A stretch of 64,000 nt of DNA, from contig NZ_JAHKNI010000005.1 in NCBI RefSeq assembly GCF_018860155.1, forward strand, positions 1 to 64,000, given 5' to 3'. Positions 15,353 to 24,515 of the stretch are shown in pieces. The translations under genes and the position numbers were made by a program. This DNA comes from Nocardia albiluteola (lineage in GTDB: Bacteria > Actinomycetota > Actinomycetes > Mycobacteriales > Mycobacteriaceae). Position 1 is the stretch's first letter. Every line of letters starts with the position of its first letter. The notes under the pieces are model-generated. The model did not search any database, was not told the origin of the DNA, and saw only the letters and a list, made by a program, of their open reading frames with translations.

Positions 15353-18169
15353 GTGGCTCCGACCGTGGGAAAGATGGGTGAGAATTCCGGCACGGTCGTG
15401 CATGATGCGGTAGTGGAGCTGCTCGGCAGGCAATCGGAGCTCAGCGCGATCGGCGCAGTGCTGGACCGCGCTCGCGAGGGCGGCAGCGCGGCGCTGGTGC
15501 TGCGGGGGGAGCCCGGCATCGGCAAATCGGCCTTGCTCGACCATGCGGCGGCGTCGGCGGGATCGCTGCGGGTGCTGCGGGGTGCGGGCATCGAGGTCGA
15601 GGCCGAATTGCCTTTTGCCGGACTGCAATTGCTGTTGCTCCCGGCAGTGCGAGCGTCGCGGCCGCAGCCGGGCGCGGGCGGCCTGGCGGGGCTGCCGGAA
15701 CCGCAGCGCGCCGCGCTGGAGACAGCGCTGGGGCTGGGCGCGGGGGCCGGTCGGGATCCGATGCTGATCGGGCTGGCGGTGCTCTCGCTGCTCGCGGAAT
15801 ACGCGGGCGAGTCCGGCGTGGTTGTGCTGGTCGACGATGCGCAATGGCTGGACCACGCATCGCGCGAGGTCATGCTGTTCGCGGCTCGGCGGCTGCATGC
15901 CGAGGGCGTGGTGATGATCTTCGCGGCTCGGGACGGCGAGGGGGCCTTCGCGGCGGACGGTCTGCCCGAGCGTCGTCTCGCCGGTCTGCCGCCCGAGGCG
16001 GCGGCCGCGCTGCTCGATGCCCACGATCTTGGACCGGCCCTGCGGTACGGACTGCTGGCTGTGGCGCGAGGAAACCCACTTGCCCTGCGGGAGTTGCCGA
16101 TTGCGATGGCGGCCGAGCCCTCCCTGGACCTGCGTGCCACCGCGTTGCCCCTGACCGATCGGCTGCGCCTGGCCTTTCACGGCCAGGTCAGTCGCCTGCC
16201 CGCGGCGACCCAGGGCGCGCTGCTGGTCGTCGCGGCGGAGGAGACCGGGGAACCGGCGGTGGTGTTCCACGCGGCGAAGGTGCTCGGCGTCGATATCGAC
16301 GATTTCGCCCCGGCCGAACGCGCGGGGTTGATCGGGCCGGTCGTCGGTGGCGGCGCCGATGCGGTAATTGCGTTCCGGCATCCGTTGATTCGCGCGGCGG
16401 TCTACGCACGGGCGCCGCTCGGTCGGCGGCTGGCGGTGCACCGCGCCCTCGCCGAGGCCCTCGTGGCGCCCGAATACGCCGACCGGCGCGCGTGGCATCT
16501 GGCCGCCGCGGCCGCCGGGCCCGATGCGGAGGTTGCCGATCTGCTGGAGGGCACCGCCACCCGGGCCCGCGAGCGCGGCGGGTATCAGGCCGCGGCCGCG
16601 GCCTATGAGCGGTCCGCCAGATTGACCGCGCAACCCGAGCTACGCGCGCGCAGGGAGGCACTGAGTGCCCAATCCGCGCTGGAGGCAGGGGATCTGGAGC
16701 GCGCCCGACGGCTGGCCGATCGCGCGGCCCGGCATACGGACGATATCGCCGTGCGCGCCAACCTGCTTCAGGTGCAGGCGTTGGCGAGCTTCTGGCAGCG
16801 GGACCTTCCCGCCGCGCACCGGATGCTAGTGAACGCCGCGGACCTGATCGCCGACTCGGATCCCGGACAGTCCGCGGCCCTGCTGCTTCAGGCCGTTCAC
16901 CCAGCGTGGCATCTGGGCAATCCCGCGGTGGTCGAGGTACTGGAACGCCTGCGGAAGCTGACGCTGCCGCCGGAGCATCCGATCACCCCGGCCGCGGCAT
17001 TCGTCGCACAACTGCTGGACACCGGGCCCGGTGCACCACCGCTGTCGCTGACGCACACCCTGGCGGAAATCCGTGTCCGAGGGCAGATTTCGGACTATCT
17101 ACTGGTCTTGCTGTGTGGTGCGGCGATGGCTCGCGGGCAGGACGGTGAGGCCTACACGCTGGCGACCGCGATGGTGAGGCAATGCCGGGAAACCGGTGCG
17201 GCAGGCAGGTTGCCCACCGTGCTGGGCTTCGTCGCCGACATAGACGGATTCACCGGCCGTCTCGATGCCGGGCTCACCGCCGCGAGTGAGGCCTTGGAAC
17301 TGGCTCGCGATACCGGGCAGCGGCAGTGGGGCGGCCACCTCAGTGGTGTGATCGCCTACCTGCAGGCGATGGGCGGACAGGAACAGAGCTGCCGGGACTC
17401 CGCGGCCGCCGGACTGGCCGGGGACTGCATGGGGGCCGGCGCACCCGTCACGCCGTGGGCGCATTGGGCGCTCGGCGTGCTCGAACTCGGGCTCGGGCGC
17501 GCCGAGGCCGCGCTGACCCGGCTCGAGCGCCTGACCCGGGAACCGTTCAGCCATCAGTTCAGTGCCCTGCGATCCGTCCCGGACCTGGTCGAATCGGCGG
17601 TGCGGGCGGGAGCGCCCGAGCGGGCCGCCGCTCCGCTCGCGCGGTTCGAGGCCTGGGCCGAGTCGGTGCGGCAGCCGTGGGCCGACGCGCTGGTCTTGCG
17701 ATGTCGCGCACTGCTCCACGACGAGGCGGCCGAACAGCTGTACATCCGAGCGCTGGCGGCACACGATGCCGACGGCCGTCCGGTCGAATATGCCCGCACC
17801 GCATTACTTTTCGGGGAGTGGCTGCGTCGAGCGCGGCGTAAGGCCCCGGCGCGGACGCAGCTGTCCGAGGCGCTGACGATCTTCGAACGGCTCGGTATGG
17901 AGCCATGGGCGCGGCGGGCCCGTCACGAACTCGTCGCAGCCGGAGCTCCGGACAGCAGTGAGGTTCCCCGCGATCGTGCGGTAGCGGGGTTGACCCCGCA
18001 GGAACTGCAGATCGTGCGTTTGGCCGCACAGGGTCTGTCCAATCGGGATATTGCCGCGCAGCTGTTCCTGAGTCACCGCACCGTCGGCTATCACTTGTAC
18101 AAGGCCTATCCGAAACTTGGTGTGACCTCCCGTGGTGAACTCAAAGGCATTGCTGCACAACTAGAATGA
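15353..18169 (+). CDS. LAL-family (large ATP-binding LuxR) transcriptional regulator
   Basis: Regulator of 938 residues. The N-terminal AAA/NACHT-like ATPase has Walker A GEPGIGKSA (about residues 52-60) and Walker B VVVLVDDAQWLD (about 155-166). A long helical TPR-like middle follows. The C-terminal LuxR/GerE HTH spans LTPQELQIVRLAAQGLSNRD and continues through the FLSHRTVGYHL recognition helix. LAL proteins often act as pathway activators in secondary metabolism or catabolism. Its direct neighbour upstream is the DHA2 exporter, a plausible target. GTG start without clear ribosome site; an ATG at 15371 is possible. Confidence 0.9.
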   Translation: MAPTVGKMGENSGTVVHDAVVELLGRQSELSAIGAVLDRAREGGSAALVLRGEPGIGKSALLDHAAASAGSLRVLRGAGIEVEAELPFAGLQLLLLPAVRASRPQPGAGGLAGLPEPQRAALETALGLGAGAGRDPMLIGLAVLSLLAEYAGESGVVVLVDDAQWLDHASREVMLFAARRLHAEGVVMIFAARDGEGAFAADGLPERRLAGLPPEAAAALLDAHDLGPALRYGLLAVARGNPLALRELPIAMAAEPSLDLRATALPLTDRLRLAFHGQVSRLPAATQGALLVVAAEETGEPAVVFHAAKVLGVDIDDFAPAERAGLIGPVVGGGADAVIAFRHPLIRAAVYARAPLGRRLAVHRALAEALVAPEYADRRAWHLAAAAAGPDAEVADLLEGTATRARERGGYQAAAAAYERSARLTAQPELRARREALSAQSALEAGDLERARRLADRAARHTDDIAVRANLLQVQALASFWQRDLPAAHRMLVNAADLIADSDPGQSAALLLQAVHPAWHLGNPAVVEVLERLRKLTLPPEHPITPAAAFVAQLLDTGPGAPPLSLTHTLAEIRVRGQISDYLLVLLCGAAMARGQDGEAYTLATAMVRQCRETGAAGRLPTVLGFVADIDGFTGRLDAGLTAASEALELARDTGQRQWGGHLSGVIAYLQAMGGQEQSCRDSAAAGLAGDCMGAGAPVTPWAHWALGVLELGLGRAEAALTRLERLTREPFSHQFSALRSVPDLVESAVRAGAPERAAAPLARFEAWAESVRQPWADALVLRCRALLHDEAAEQLYIRALAAHDADGRPVEYARTALLFGEWLRRARRKAPARTQLSEALTIFERLGMEPWARRARHELVAAGAPDSSEVPRDRAVAGLTPQELQIVRLAAQGLSNRDIAAQLFLSHRTVGYHLYKAYPKLGVTSRGELKGIAAQLE

Positions 18170-18286
18170 GCTTGTCCGGCGCTGGTCGAGCAATATGCGG
18201 ATGGGGGGCATCTGTGCAGACTTCATGACATGGTCGAATCACAGTGTCCGACAATCGAATTGACAGCGCGCTCGTCGAGCGGGGGT

Positions 18287-19171
18287 TTACGGCAGCGGGA
18301 GCTGCCGAGCGGCGTGCGTGATCGCGCTGAGGTAGTGGTCCCGTTCGTCCCGGGTGACCGCGCTCCGGAGCGGTCCGATCAACAGTTCCGCCAGCGGCTT
18401 TCCGGAGTCGTCCAGGACCGGCGCGGAGATGTAGCTGATCGGCAGGGCGATATCGGCATCCAGGTCGGCGGGGCGGTAGGCGGCGCCGCTGATGCCACCG
18501 AGCAGGGTGACCACTCGTTCGCGAAGGGCATGGTCGGCCGGATTGTGCGTCAGGTGCTCGACGACGTCGGCGAGGACGTCGAGGGCGGCGACGCTGTGTG
18601 CGTCGACTCCCCAGACCGCGGCCCCGAGGCTGTGGATATCGGCGAGCGCGGTCCGGAATTGCTCGGCATCCGCGGGAGCCGCGTCGAGCCACTCCTGCCG
18701 GGTCCGGGCATCGGAATGCGCGATGATCGTGGCCGCCGCGGGCGGGATCAAGGGCAGGCGGGTGCCGACGGATATCCCCGCCGGGATCCGGCCCCGGTTC
18801 TGGACGACGGCGGTGAACCGGATCTCCCGCCCGTCGATATGGACAAGGGCCGCACCGCAATCGACCTCACGGGCGAGTCGCTGCAACGCAACCTGGAGTG
18901 GTGCGGGCCCGGAGAGCTTGCGGCGCTGTTGATCCGAAGTGCGCAGCAGTGCGGGCCCGATGTCGTAGGTCAGGTCGGCGTTGCGGTGCACCCAGTCCCG
19001 GGCCTGCAGGGTGGACAGGATGTTGCCGATCGTGGACCGGCTCAGCCCGAGGCTGTCCGCGATGTGGGCCGAGGTGAGGGGCCGCGGCGCCGCGGCGAGC
19101 AACTCCAGCACCGAGACGACCCGCTGAGTAGGCGGCGAGGCTTCCGCCGATTGCGTCTTGTCAGCTGGCAC
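18287..19171 (-). CDS. IclR-family transcriptional regulator
   Basis: Regulator of 294 residues. The winged HTH is in QRVVSVLELLAAAPRPLTSA followed by DSLGLSRSTIGNILSTLQAR. The effector domain of about 170 residues contains RLPLIPPAAATIIAH, typical of IclR sensors of small organic acids. The GTG start has AGGAGG four bases upstream; longer in-frame extensions cross the divergent promoter. The gene faces away from a secreted protein gene beginning at 19275, a 103-bp shared control region, so that gene is its likeliest target. Confidence 0.85.
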   Translation of the reverse strand: MPADKTQSAEASPPTQRVVSVLELLAAAPRPLTSAHIADSLGLSRSTIGNILSTLQARDWVHRNADLTYDIGPALLRTSDQQRRKLSGPAPLQVALQRLAREVDCGAALVHIDGREIRFTAVVQNRGRIPAGISVGTRLPLIPPAAATIIAHSDARTRQEWLDAAPADAEQFRTALADIHSLGAAVWGVDAHSVAALDVLADVVEHLTHNPADHALRERVVTLLGGISGAAYRPADLDADIALPISYISAPVLDDSGKPLAELLIGPLRSAVTRDERDHYLSAITHAARQLPLP

Positions 19172-19274
19172 TCGGCCTCCTACAGTCTGTGAGCCCAATA
19201 TTCGGATCTCACGATACGAGTATCTGCATCGGGGCCGTGCGACTTCGCGGGGCCCCGGAAACGAAGGGACACCC

Positions 19275-20705
19275 TTGCTCGCGACCTTCCGCCGAACCGC
19301 CGTCGCCGCGGGGCTGGGCCTCACGCTGCTGCTGGCCGTTGCCACCGGCACGGCATCGGCATTCGGGCCGGTGCCGCCCGCCAATCCCTATCTCGGGCCG
19401 GAAGGTACCGCGACGATGCACGGCGACTCCGAGGCCTCCGACACCACCGCGCTCCCCGGTGTCGGCGCCGGTGGGGCGCATGTCGACTTCCACGAGCAGG
19501 CCGCCGCCTGTCCGACGATTCTGCAAGGCGCGGACGGCTTTCCGCAGGCGCTGTGCACCAAGGTCATCGACCGCGCGCCCAAGGTACTGCTGCTGGACCC
19601 GAGCACCGGCAATACCCTCGCCCACCTCGATCTCACCAAGGGCAGCCTGCTCGGCGGCGTCTACGCGTATCTCGACAACCACGACGAGATGGTCACCGTC
19701 GACGGGTCGGACAACCTACTACGCATCGGGCACCAGCGCGGCGCGCTCGGTATCTGGACGCTGTCGATCAACTCGAAAACCGATCTGACACAGGCGGTTA
19801 CCGCGCACTGCGGCGGCGGCTCCTGCGATGCGGTCAGTTCCGTGTCCCCCGACTACCAGGGCCGGGTCTGGTTCGCCACCGACAACGCGGCCGCCGGATT
19901 CGTCGCCACCGACGGCACCGCGCACTCGATCGTGCTCGCGCCCGGTGAGATCGTGGCCAACAGCATCGCCACCGCGCCCCAGGGCATGGCCGTGGCCACC
20001 GACCACGCGTTGTACCTGCTGAACGTCGACGGCAGTGGCAATCCGCACGTGGTGTGGCGTCAGCCCTACGACCGCGGACCCGGGCGCAAGCCCGGCCAGC
20101 TCAGCTGGGGCACCGGCGCGACCCCGACCTTCTTCGGTCCCGGTGACGGCACCCGTTACCTGACCATCACCGACAACGCCTTGCCGATGGAGAACCTGCT
20201 CGTCTACGACACCGTCTCGGGTCGCCAGATCTGTTCGACACCCGCGATCAACGGCACGGAGAACTCGCCGATCGGCTCGGGCAACAGTGTGTTCGTGGCC
20301 AGCACCTATGGCTATCCGTATCCGGCGCTGCCCCCGAACGCCGGGCCGAGTAAGCCCGCCAGCGCACCCATTTCGGGCGGCATGACCCGCATCGACGTCA
20401 CCGATACCGGCTGCCACGTGGTGTGGACCAACACGGTGCCCTCCGCGGCGGTGCCCCGGCTGTCGGTGGCCGACGGCAAGATCTACACCTTCACCCGCCA
20501 CGCCCTGCTCGGCAGCGGCACCGCGGGGCTGAGCGACAGATTCAGCTTCGCCGTCGTCGACCCGAACACCGGCCAGCTCGACACCGAGCAGTTCGTCGGC
20601 GCGACCACGGTGGACGACACCCTGCAGATGGTCGGCACCATCGCCCCGGGCCCGGTCCAATACCAGGGCACCACAACCGGATTCTTCCGAATCACACCGA
20701 AATAG
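19275..20705 (+). CDS. Secreted beta-propeller-like protein
   Basis: Exported protein of 476 residues, starting at a TTG preceded by AAGGGA. A signal peptide ends in LLAVATGTASA. The mature protein is made of repeated strand-rich units with Asp-rich turns, for example LLLDPSTGNTLAHLDL, GRVWFATDNAAAGFVATDGT and LLVYDTVSGRQICSTPAI, like a PQQ- or NHL-type propeller. Six or more cysteines suggest disulfides outside the cell. No catalytic motif was recognised, so the role (binding or enzymatic) is open. It is divergent from the IclR regulator, and the iron ABC operon follows. Confidence 0.7.
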   Translation: MLATFRRTAVAAGLGLTLLLAVATGTASAFGPVPPANPYLGPEGTATMHGDSEASDTTALPGVGAGGAHVDFHEQAAACPTILQGADGFPQALCTKVIDRAPKVLLLDPSTGNTLAHLDLTKGSLLGGVYAYLDNHDEMVTVDGSDNLLRIGHQRGALGIWTLSINSKTDLTQAVTAHCGGGSCDAVSSVSPDYQGRVWFATDNAAAGFVATDGTAHSIVLAPGEIVANSIATAPQGMAVATDHALYLLNVDGSGNPHVVWRQPYDRGPGRKPGQLSWGTGATPTFFGPGDGTRYLTITDNALPMENLLVYDTVSGRQICSTPAINGTENSPIGSGNSVFVASTYGYPYPALPPNAGPSKPASAPISGGMTRIDVTDTGCHVVWTNTVPSAAVPRLSVADGKIYTFTRHALLGSGTAGLSDRFSFAVVDPNTGQLDTEQFVGATTVDDTLQMVGTIAPGPVQYQGTTTGFFRITPK

Positions 20706-20737
20706 AACTGAAGGTCGGGCCGCACTTTCCCGATGTT

Positions 20738-20756
20738 TTAGGTAATGCTAACCTCC
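20738..20756. promoter_or_regulatory. IdeR/DtxR iron box
   Basis: TTAGGTAATGCTAACCTCC matches the mycobacterial IdeR consensus TTAGGTTAGGCTAACCTAA at 15 of 19 positions. It sits 47 bases upstream of the iron-binding protein gene, which predicts repression of the importer when iron is plentiful. Confidence 0.85.
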
Positions 20757-20803
20757 GCTTGTGCGGTGATACTGCCGCGGAGCAGTGTCCATCGGAGGTT
20801 CTC

Positions 20804-21826
20804 ATGTCCCGCTCCCTTCGCACCGTCGTGGCGCTCGCCGCGGCCTCGGCGGCGGTGCTGTCCATCGCCGGATGCTCCAGCAGCAAGTCCTCGTCGGACT
20901 CGATCACCCTCTACAGCGGCCAGCACGAGCAGACCGTGACCGCACTGGTGAAGGACTTCCAGCAGCGCACCGGCGTGACGGTGAACGTGCGCTCCGGCGA
21001 TGAGGCGGAGCTGGCCAACCAGATCCTGCAGGAGGGCGACGCCTCCCCGGCCGACGCCTACTTCGCCGAGAACCCGCCCGCGCTGACCCTGCTGGAAGGG
21101 AAGAACAAGCTCGCCAAGGTCGACGGCGCGACACTGTCGGCCGTCCCGGCCGAGGTCAGCTCCGACAAGGGGGATTGGGTCGGGGTGTCGGCGCGCTCGG
21201 CCGCGTTCGTTTACAACACCGGCAAGGTCCAGGCCGCGCAGGCGCCGACCTCGGTGAAGGATCTGGCCGGACCCGCATGGAAGGGCCGGCTGGGTGTCGC
21301 GCCGAGCGAGACCGACTTCGCCCCGATCGTATCGCGCATGATCGCCGCCTCGGGTGTCGATGCCACCCGCACCTGGCTGCAGGGGCTCAAGGACAACGGC
21401 AAGGTCTACCAGAGCAACGAGGACCTGATCGCCGCCGTCGATCGGGGCGAGGTCGAGGGCGGTGTGGTGGACCACTACTACTGGTACCGGCTGCGCGAGG
21501 AGAAGGGCGCGGCCAACATCCACAGCGCGCTGTCCTACTTCGCGCCGGGCGATCCCGGTGCGCTGGTCGATATTTCGGGCGCGGCGGTGCTCGCGTCGAG
21601 CAAGCACCAGGCCGCGGCGCAGAAGTGGCTGGCCTATTTGGTCAGCCGGCCCGCCCAGCAGATCATCGCCACCTCGGAGAGCTTCGAATACCCACTGGTC
21701 TCCGGCGTCAGCGATGCGCGGCTGACTCGTTCGCTGCAGGACTCGGGCCCGATCGCCAAGGCGAGCGATCTCGGCGACGGCAAGCAGGCCATCGAGCTCA
21801 TGCAGGAAACCGGTCTGCTGTCGTGA
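20804..21826 (+). CDS. Iron(III) ABC transporter substrate-binding lipoprotein
   Basis: Fbp/Fut-type periplasmic-binding lipoprotein of 340 residues. The lipobox LSIAGC places the lipid-modified Cys at residue 24. The mature start DSITLYSGQHEQTVTALVKD is characteristic of ferric-iron binders of the FbpA/FutA group, and the late VVDHYYWYRLREEKG holds the adjacent tyrosines that ligate Fe(III) in this family. GGAGG is six bases before the ATG. It is the first gene of a three-gene operon downstream of an iron box; its stop overlaps the permease start. Confidence 0.9.
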   Translation: MSRSLRTVVALAAASAAVLSIAGCSSSKSSSDSITLYSGQHEQTVTALVKDFQQRTGVTVNVRSGDEAELANQILQEGDASPADAYFAENPPALTLLEGKNKLAKVDGATLSAVPAEVSSDKGDWVGVSARSAAFVYNTGKVQAAQAPTSVKDLAGPAWKGRLGVAPSETDFAPIVSRMIAASGVDATRTWLQGLKDNGKVYQSNEDLIAAVDRGEVEGGVVDHYYWYRLREEKGAANIHSALSYFAPGDPGALVDISGAAVLASSKHQAAAQKWLAYLVSRPAQQIIATSESFEYPLVSGVSDARLTRSLQDSGPIAKASDLGDGKQAIELMQETGLLS

Positions 21827-23397
21827 CCCTCCCGGTGGTCGAGCGAGCGCGCGCATTCCCGCTCCGGGGATGGGCGCGCCGCCCGCTGCCCGGACTCGGT
21901 CTCACCGCGGGCCTGATCACGCTGCTGGTCACCAGTCCGCTCATTTTCGTTGCGCTGCAGGCATATCAGTCCGGCTGGCCCGCCGCACGCCGACTGCTGC
22001 GGCGGCCGCTGATGGTGACGCTGCTGTGGCACACGGTCAGCCTGGCGGTGGTCGTCACACTGATCACGATGGTGATCGGATTCGGTGCCGCCTGGCTGGT
22101 GGAGCGCACGGATCTGCCCGGAAAGCGGTGGTGGACAGTCGTTCTGACGATGCCGCTGGCGGTTCCGGAATTCGTCCACGGCTACTGCTGGGTGTCGCTG
22201 TTCCCTGCGGTGCACGGCTTCTGGGGCGCGGTGTTGATCGAATCCGCGCTGTATCCCTTGGTTTTCCTGCCCGTCGCCGCGGTGCTGCGCCGCGGCGACG
22301 GCTCGGCCGAGGAGGTCGCACGCAGCCTCGGTCACGGGCCGCTGTCCACGATGTGGCGGGTCACCCTGCCGCTGGCGCGACCCGCGCTCACCGGTGGCGC
22401 GCTGTTGGTCTCGCTGTATCTGCTGGGGGAGTACGGGGCGTTCGCAATGGTGCGGTTCACGACCTTCGCCACCGCGATCTACACCCAGTACGCCACCGCC
22501 TTCGATACCGCGTCGGCGAGCATGCTCACCCTGGTCCTCGTCGGGCTGGCGCTGTTGGTGGTGGCCGCCGAGGCCCGCGTCGGGCGGCGTGGACGGGTCG
22601 TGTCCGGGGGTGCGACCGGCCGCCCGTGCCCGCCGGTTGCCCTGCGGCGAGCCAAGATTCCGGCGTTGCTCGCGCTGCTGTCCGTGGTGGCGATCACCCT
22701 CGGCGTGCCCGTCTACGCGCTCGGATACTGGCTGGTGCAAGGCAATTCGAGCACGCTGCCACCCGGGTCGATCTGGGCGCAGACCGCGACGACCATCGGC
22801 TATGCGCTCGCTGCCGCCGTCACCGCGACGCTGGCCGCGGTTCCGGTCGCCCTGTATGCCTGGCGCCGCGACACCAGGCTGGCGCGGGGTGTCGAACGCG
22901 TCGCCTATCTGACCCGGGCGCTGCCGGGTATCGCCGTCGCACTGGCGGTGGTGTACTTCGGCATTCGCTACGCCGAGCCCCTGTACCAGCAACCGCCCAT
23001 GCTCGTCGCGGGATACGTCATCCTGTTCTTTCCCCTCGCGCTCACCGCGGTCCGGGCGTCCCTGGCGCAGGTACCTCCCGGCGTCGAGGAGGTCGCTCGA
23101 TCGCTCGGTGTCCGATGGTGGGCGGTGCTGGCGCGAGTCACGGTGCCACTCATCGTTCCCGGGCTCGGCGCCGCGTTCGCGATGGTGGCGCTCACCGCCA
23201 CCACCGAGCTGACCGCGACGCTGCTACTGCGACCCATCGGAACCCAGACCCTTGCCACCCAATTCTGGGTCTACACCACGGGATTGGCGTGGGGCGCCGC
23301 CGCGCCCTACGCCGCGGTGATGACGGCGCTGTCGATTCCCGCCGTCCTGATGGTGGCCACCCGCACCCTGCGCTCGGCGAACGGAGGCGCTCGATGA
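21823..23397 (+). CDS. Iron(III) ABC transporter permease, fused two-domain type
   Basis: Integral membrane permease of 524 residues with about 12 predicted helices. Two copies of the binding-protein-dependent permease domain are present. Each shows the EAA loop that contacts the ATPase: EEVARSLGHGPLSTMWRVTL and EEVARSLGVRWWAVLARVTV. This duplicated layout is normal for FbpB/FutB ferric permeases. The GTG start overlaps the upstream stop as GTGA, and the stop overlaps the ATPase start as ATGA, so all three proteins are translationally coupled. Confidence 0.9.
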   Translation: MTLPVVERARAFPLRGWARRPLPGLGLTAGLITLLVTSPLIFVALQAYQSGWPAARRLLRRPLMVTLLWHTVSLAVVVTLITMVIGFGAAWLVERTDLPGKRWWTVVLTMPLAVPEFVHGYCWVSLFPAVHGFWGAVLIESALYPLVFLPVAAVLRRGDGSAEEVARSLGHGPLSTMWRVTLPLARPALTGGALLVSLYLLGEYGAFAMVRFTTFATAIYTQYATAFDTASASMLTLVLVGLALLVVAAEARVGRRGRVVSGGATGRPCPPVALRRAKIPALLALLSVVAITLGVPVYALGYWLVQGNSSTLPPGSIWAQTATTIGYALAAAVTATLAAVPVALYAWRRDTRLARGVERVAYLTRALPGIAVALAVVYFGIRYAEPLYQQPPMLVAGYVILFFPLALTAVRASLAQVPPGVEEVARSLGVRWWAVLARVTVPLIVPGLGAAFAMVALTATTELTATLLLRPIGTQTLATQFWVYTTGLAWGAAAPYAAVMTALSIPAVLMVATRTLRSANGGAR

Positions 23398-24407
23398 CCG
23401 GCGTGAAAATCACGAATCTCACTGCGACCCATGGACGCAACCACGTCCTGCACGGCGTGGACCTCGCCGTCGACGACGGGGCGCTGGCCTGTGTGCTCGG
23501 GCCCTCCGGCTGCGGCAAGTCCACCCTGCTGCGCGTGATCGCCGGGTTCCATCGTGCCGAGCAGGGGACGGTCGCCGTGGGTGGCCGGGTGCTCGACGAC
23601 GGTCGCACCCATATCCCCGCCGAACAGCGTCGCATCGGTTACGTTCCCCAGAACGGTGCGCTGTTCCCGCATCTGAGCGTCGCCGCGAACATCGGTTTCG
23701 GCCTGCCCAGGGCGGGACGGAAGACCCGCGTCGCCGACATGCTGGATCTGGTCGGCCTCAACGGATTCGGCGATCGCCACCCCCATCAACTCTCCGGCGG
23801 CCAGCAGCAACGCGTCGCGCTTGCTCGCGCTCTCGCGCCGCGACCGGACCTGCTGCTGCTCGACGAACCGTTCTCCGCGCTCGACGCCGCCCTGCGCGCC
23901 GACCTGCGCACCGAGGTCGCCGACCTGCTCCGGCAGGCCCGCGCGACCGCGATCCTGGTCACCCACGACGTGGACGAGGCACTGGCCTTCGCCGATCTCG
24001 TTGCCGTCCTACGCGACGGACGCATCGCCCAGGCCGGTGAGCCGCACGAACTGTTCCAGCGTCCCGTCGACGCCGGCGTAGCTCGAGCCCTCGGCGAAGC
24101 CAACCTGATCCCCGTCGAGTCCGCGGGCGCGCTCGGCCTCGAATCGCCCTCCGTGTCAGGGGGATACGTGCTGGTGCGCCCGCAGCAGCTCCGATTCGTC
24201 ACCGAGCCGGCGCCGGCTTCGGTCCCCTGCCGCATCGTGCGCAGCCACTTCCGCGGGTACGACCACCGCGTCGAACTCGCCCCCGACGCCGGGAACGGGC
24301 TGCCGGACAGGCTGATCGCCTACACCAGCGCCGAGGACGCGCCACCCCCGGCCGACAGCGTTGTCCATGTCGGCGTCGCCGGGAGCGGACACCTGCTTCA
24401 CAACTGA
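23394..24407 (+). CDS. Iron(III) ABC transporter ATP-binding protein
   Basis: ABC ATPase of 337 residues. Walker A is LGPSGCGKST (about residues 36-45), the signature is LSGGQQQR, Walker B is LLLLDEP and the switch histidine lies in ILVTHDVDEAL. A C-terminal TOBE-like region of about 100 residues (VLVRPQQLRF) follows, as in FbpC-type importers, and could sense or regulate. It energises the permease encoded just upstream. A hairpin terminator follows the stop. Confidence 0.9.
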   Translation: MTGVKITNLTATHGRNHVLHGVDLAVDDGALACVLGPSGCGKSTLLRVIAGFHRAEQGTVAVGGRVLDDGRTHIPAEQRRIGYVPQNGALFPHLSVAANIGFGLPRAGRKTRVADMLDLVGLNGFGDRHPHQLSGGQQQRVALARALAPRPDLLLLDEPFSALDAALRADLRTEVADLLRQARATAILVTHDVDEALAFADLVAVLRDGRIAQAGEPHELFQRPVDAGVARALGEANLIPVESAGALGLESPSVSGGYVLVRPQQLRFVTEPAPASVPCRIVRSHFRGYDHRVELAPDAGNGLPDRLIAYTSAEDAPPPADSVVHVGVAGSGHLLHN

Positions 24408-24425
24408 AACTGTTTGTGTCGTAAT

Positions 24426-24458
24426 CATTTCGGCCACAGGACGCCGGGCGCCGAAATG
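24426..24458. terminator. Bidirectional terminator between convergent units
   Basis: Perfect 9-bp stem CATTTCGGC / GCCGAAATG with a 15-base loop, 18 bases after the iron ATPase stop and 57 bases from the end of the convergent hydroxylase gene. Confidence 0.6.
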
Positions 24459-24515
24459 CGCAGGGGCCGCGGGCAAGCGGGATCCCGAGACCGGTACCCG
24501 AGCCGGCGCGGTGCG

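Noticed and set aside
21870-23393. Very long plus-strand frame running into the iron ATPase gene
   Set aside because: An out-of-frame Arg/Gly-rich extension under the permease; the ATPase starts at the ATGA overlap at 23394.
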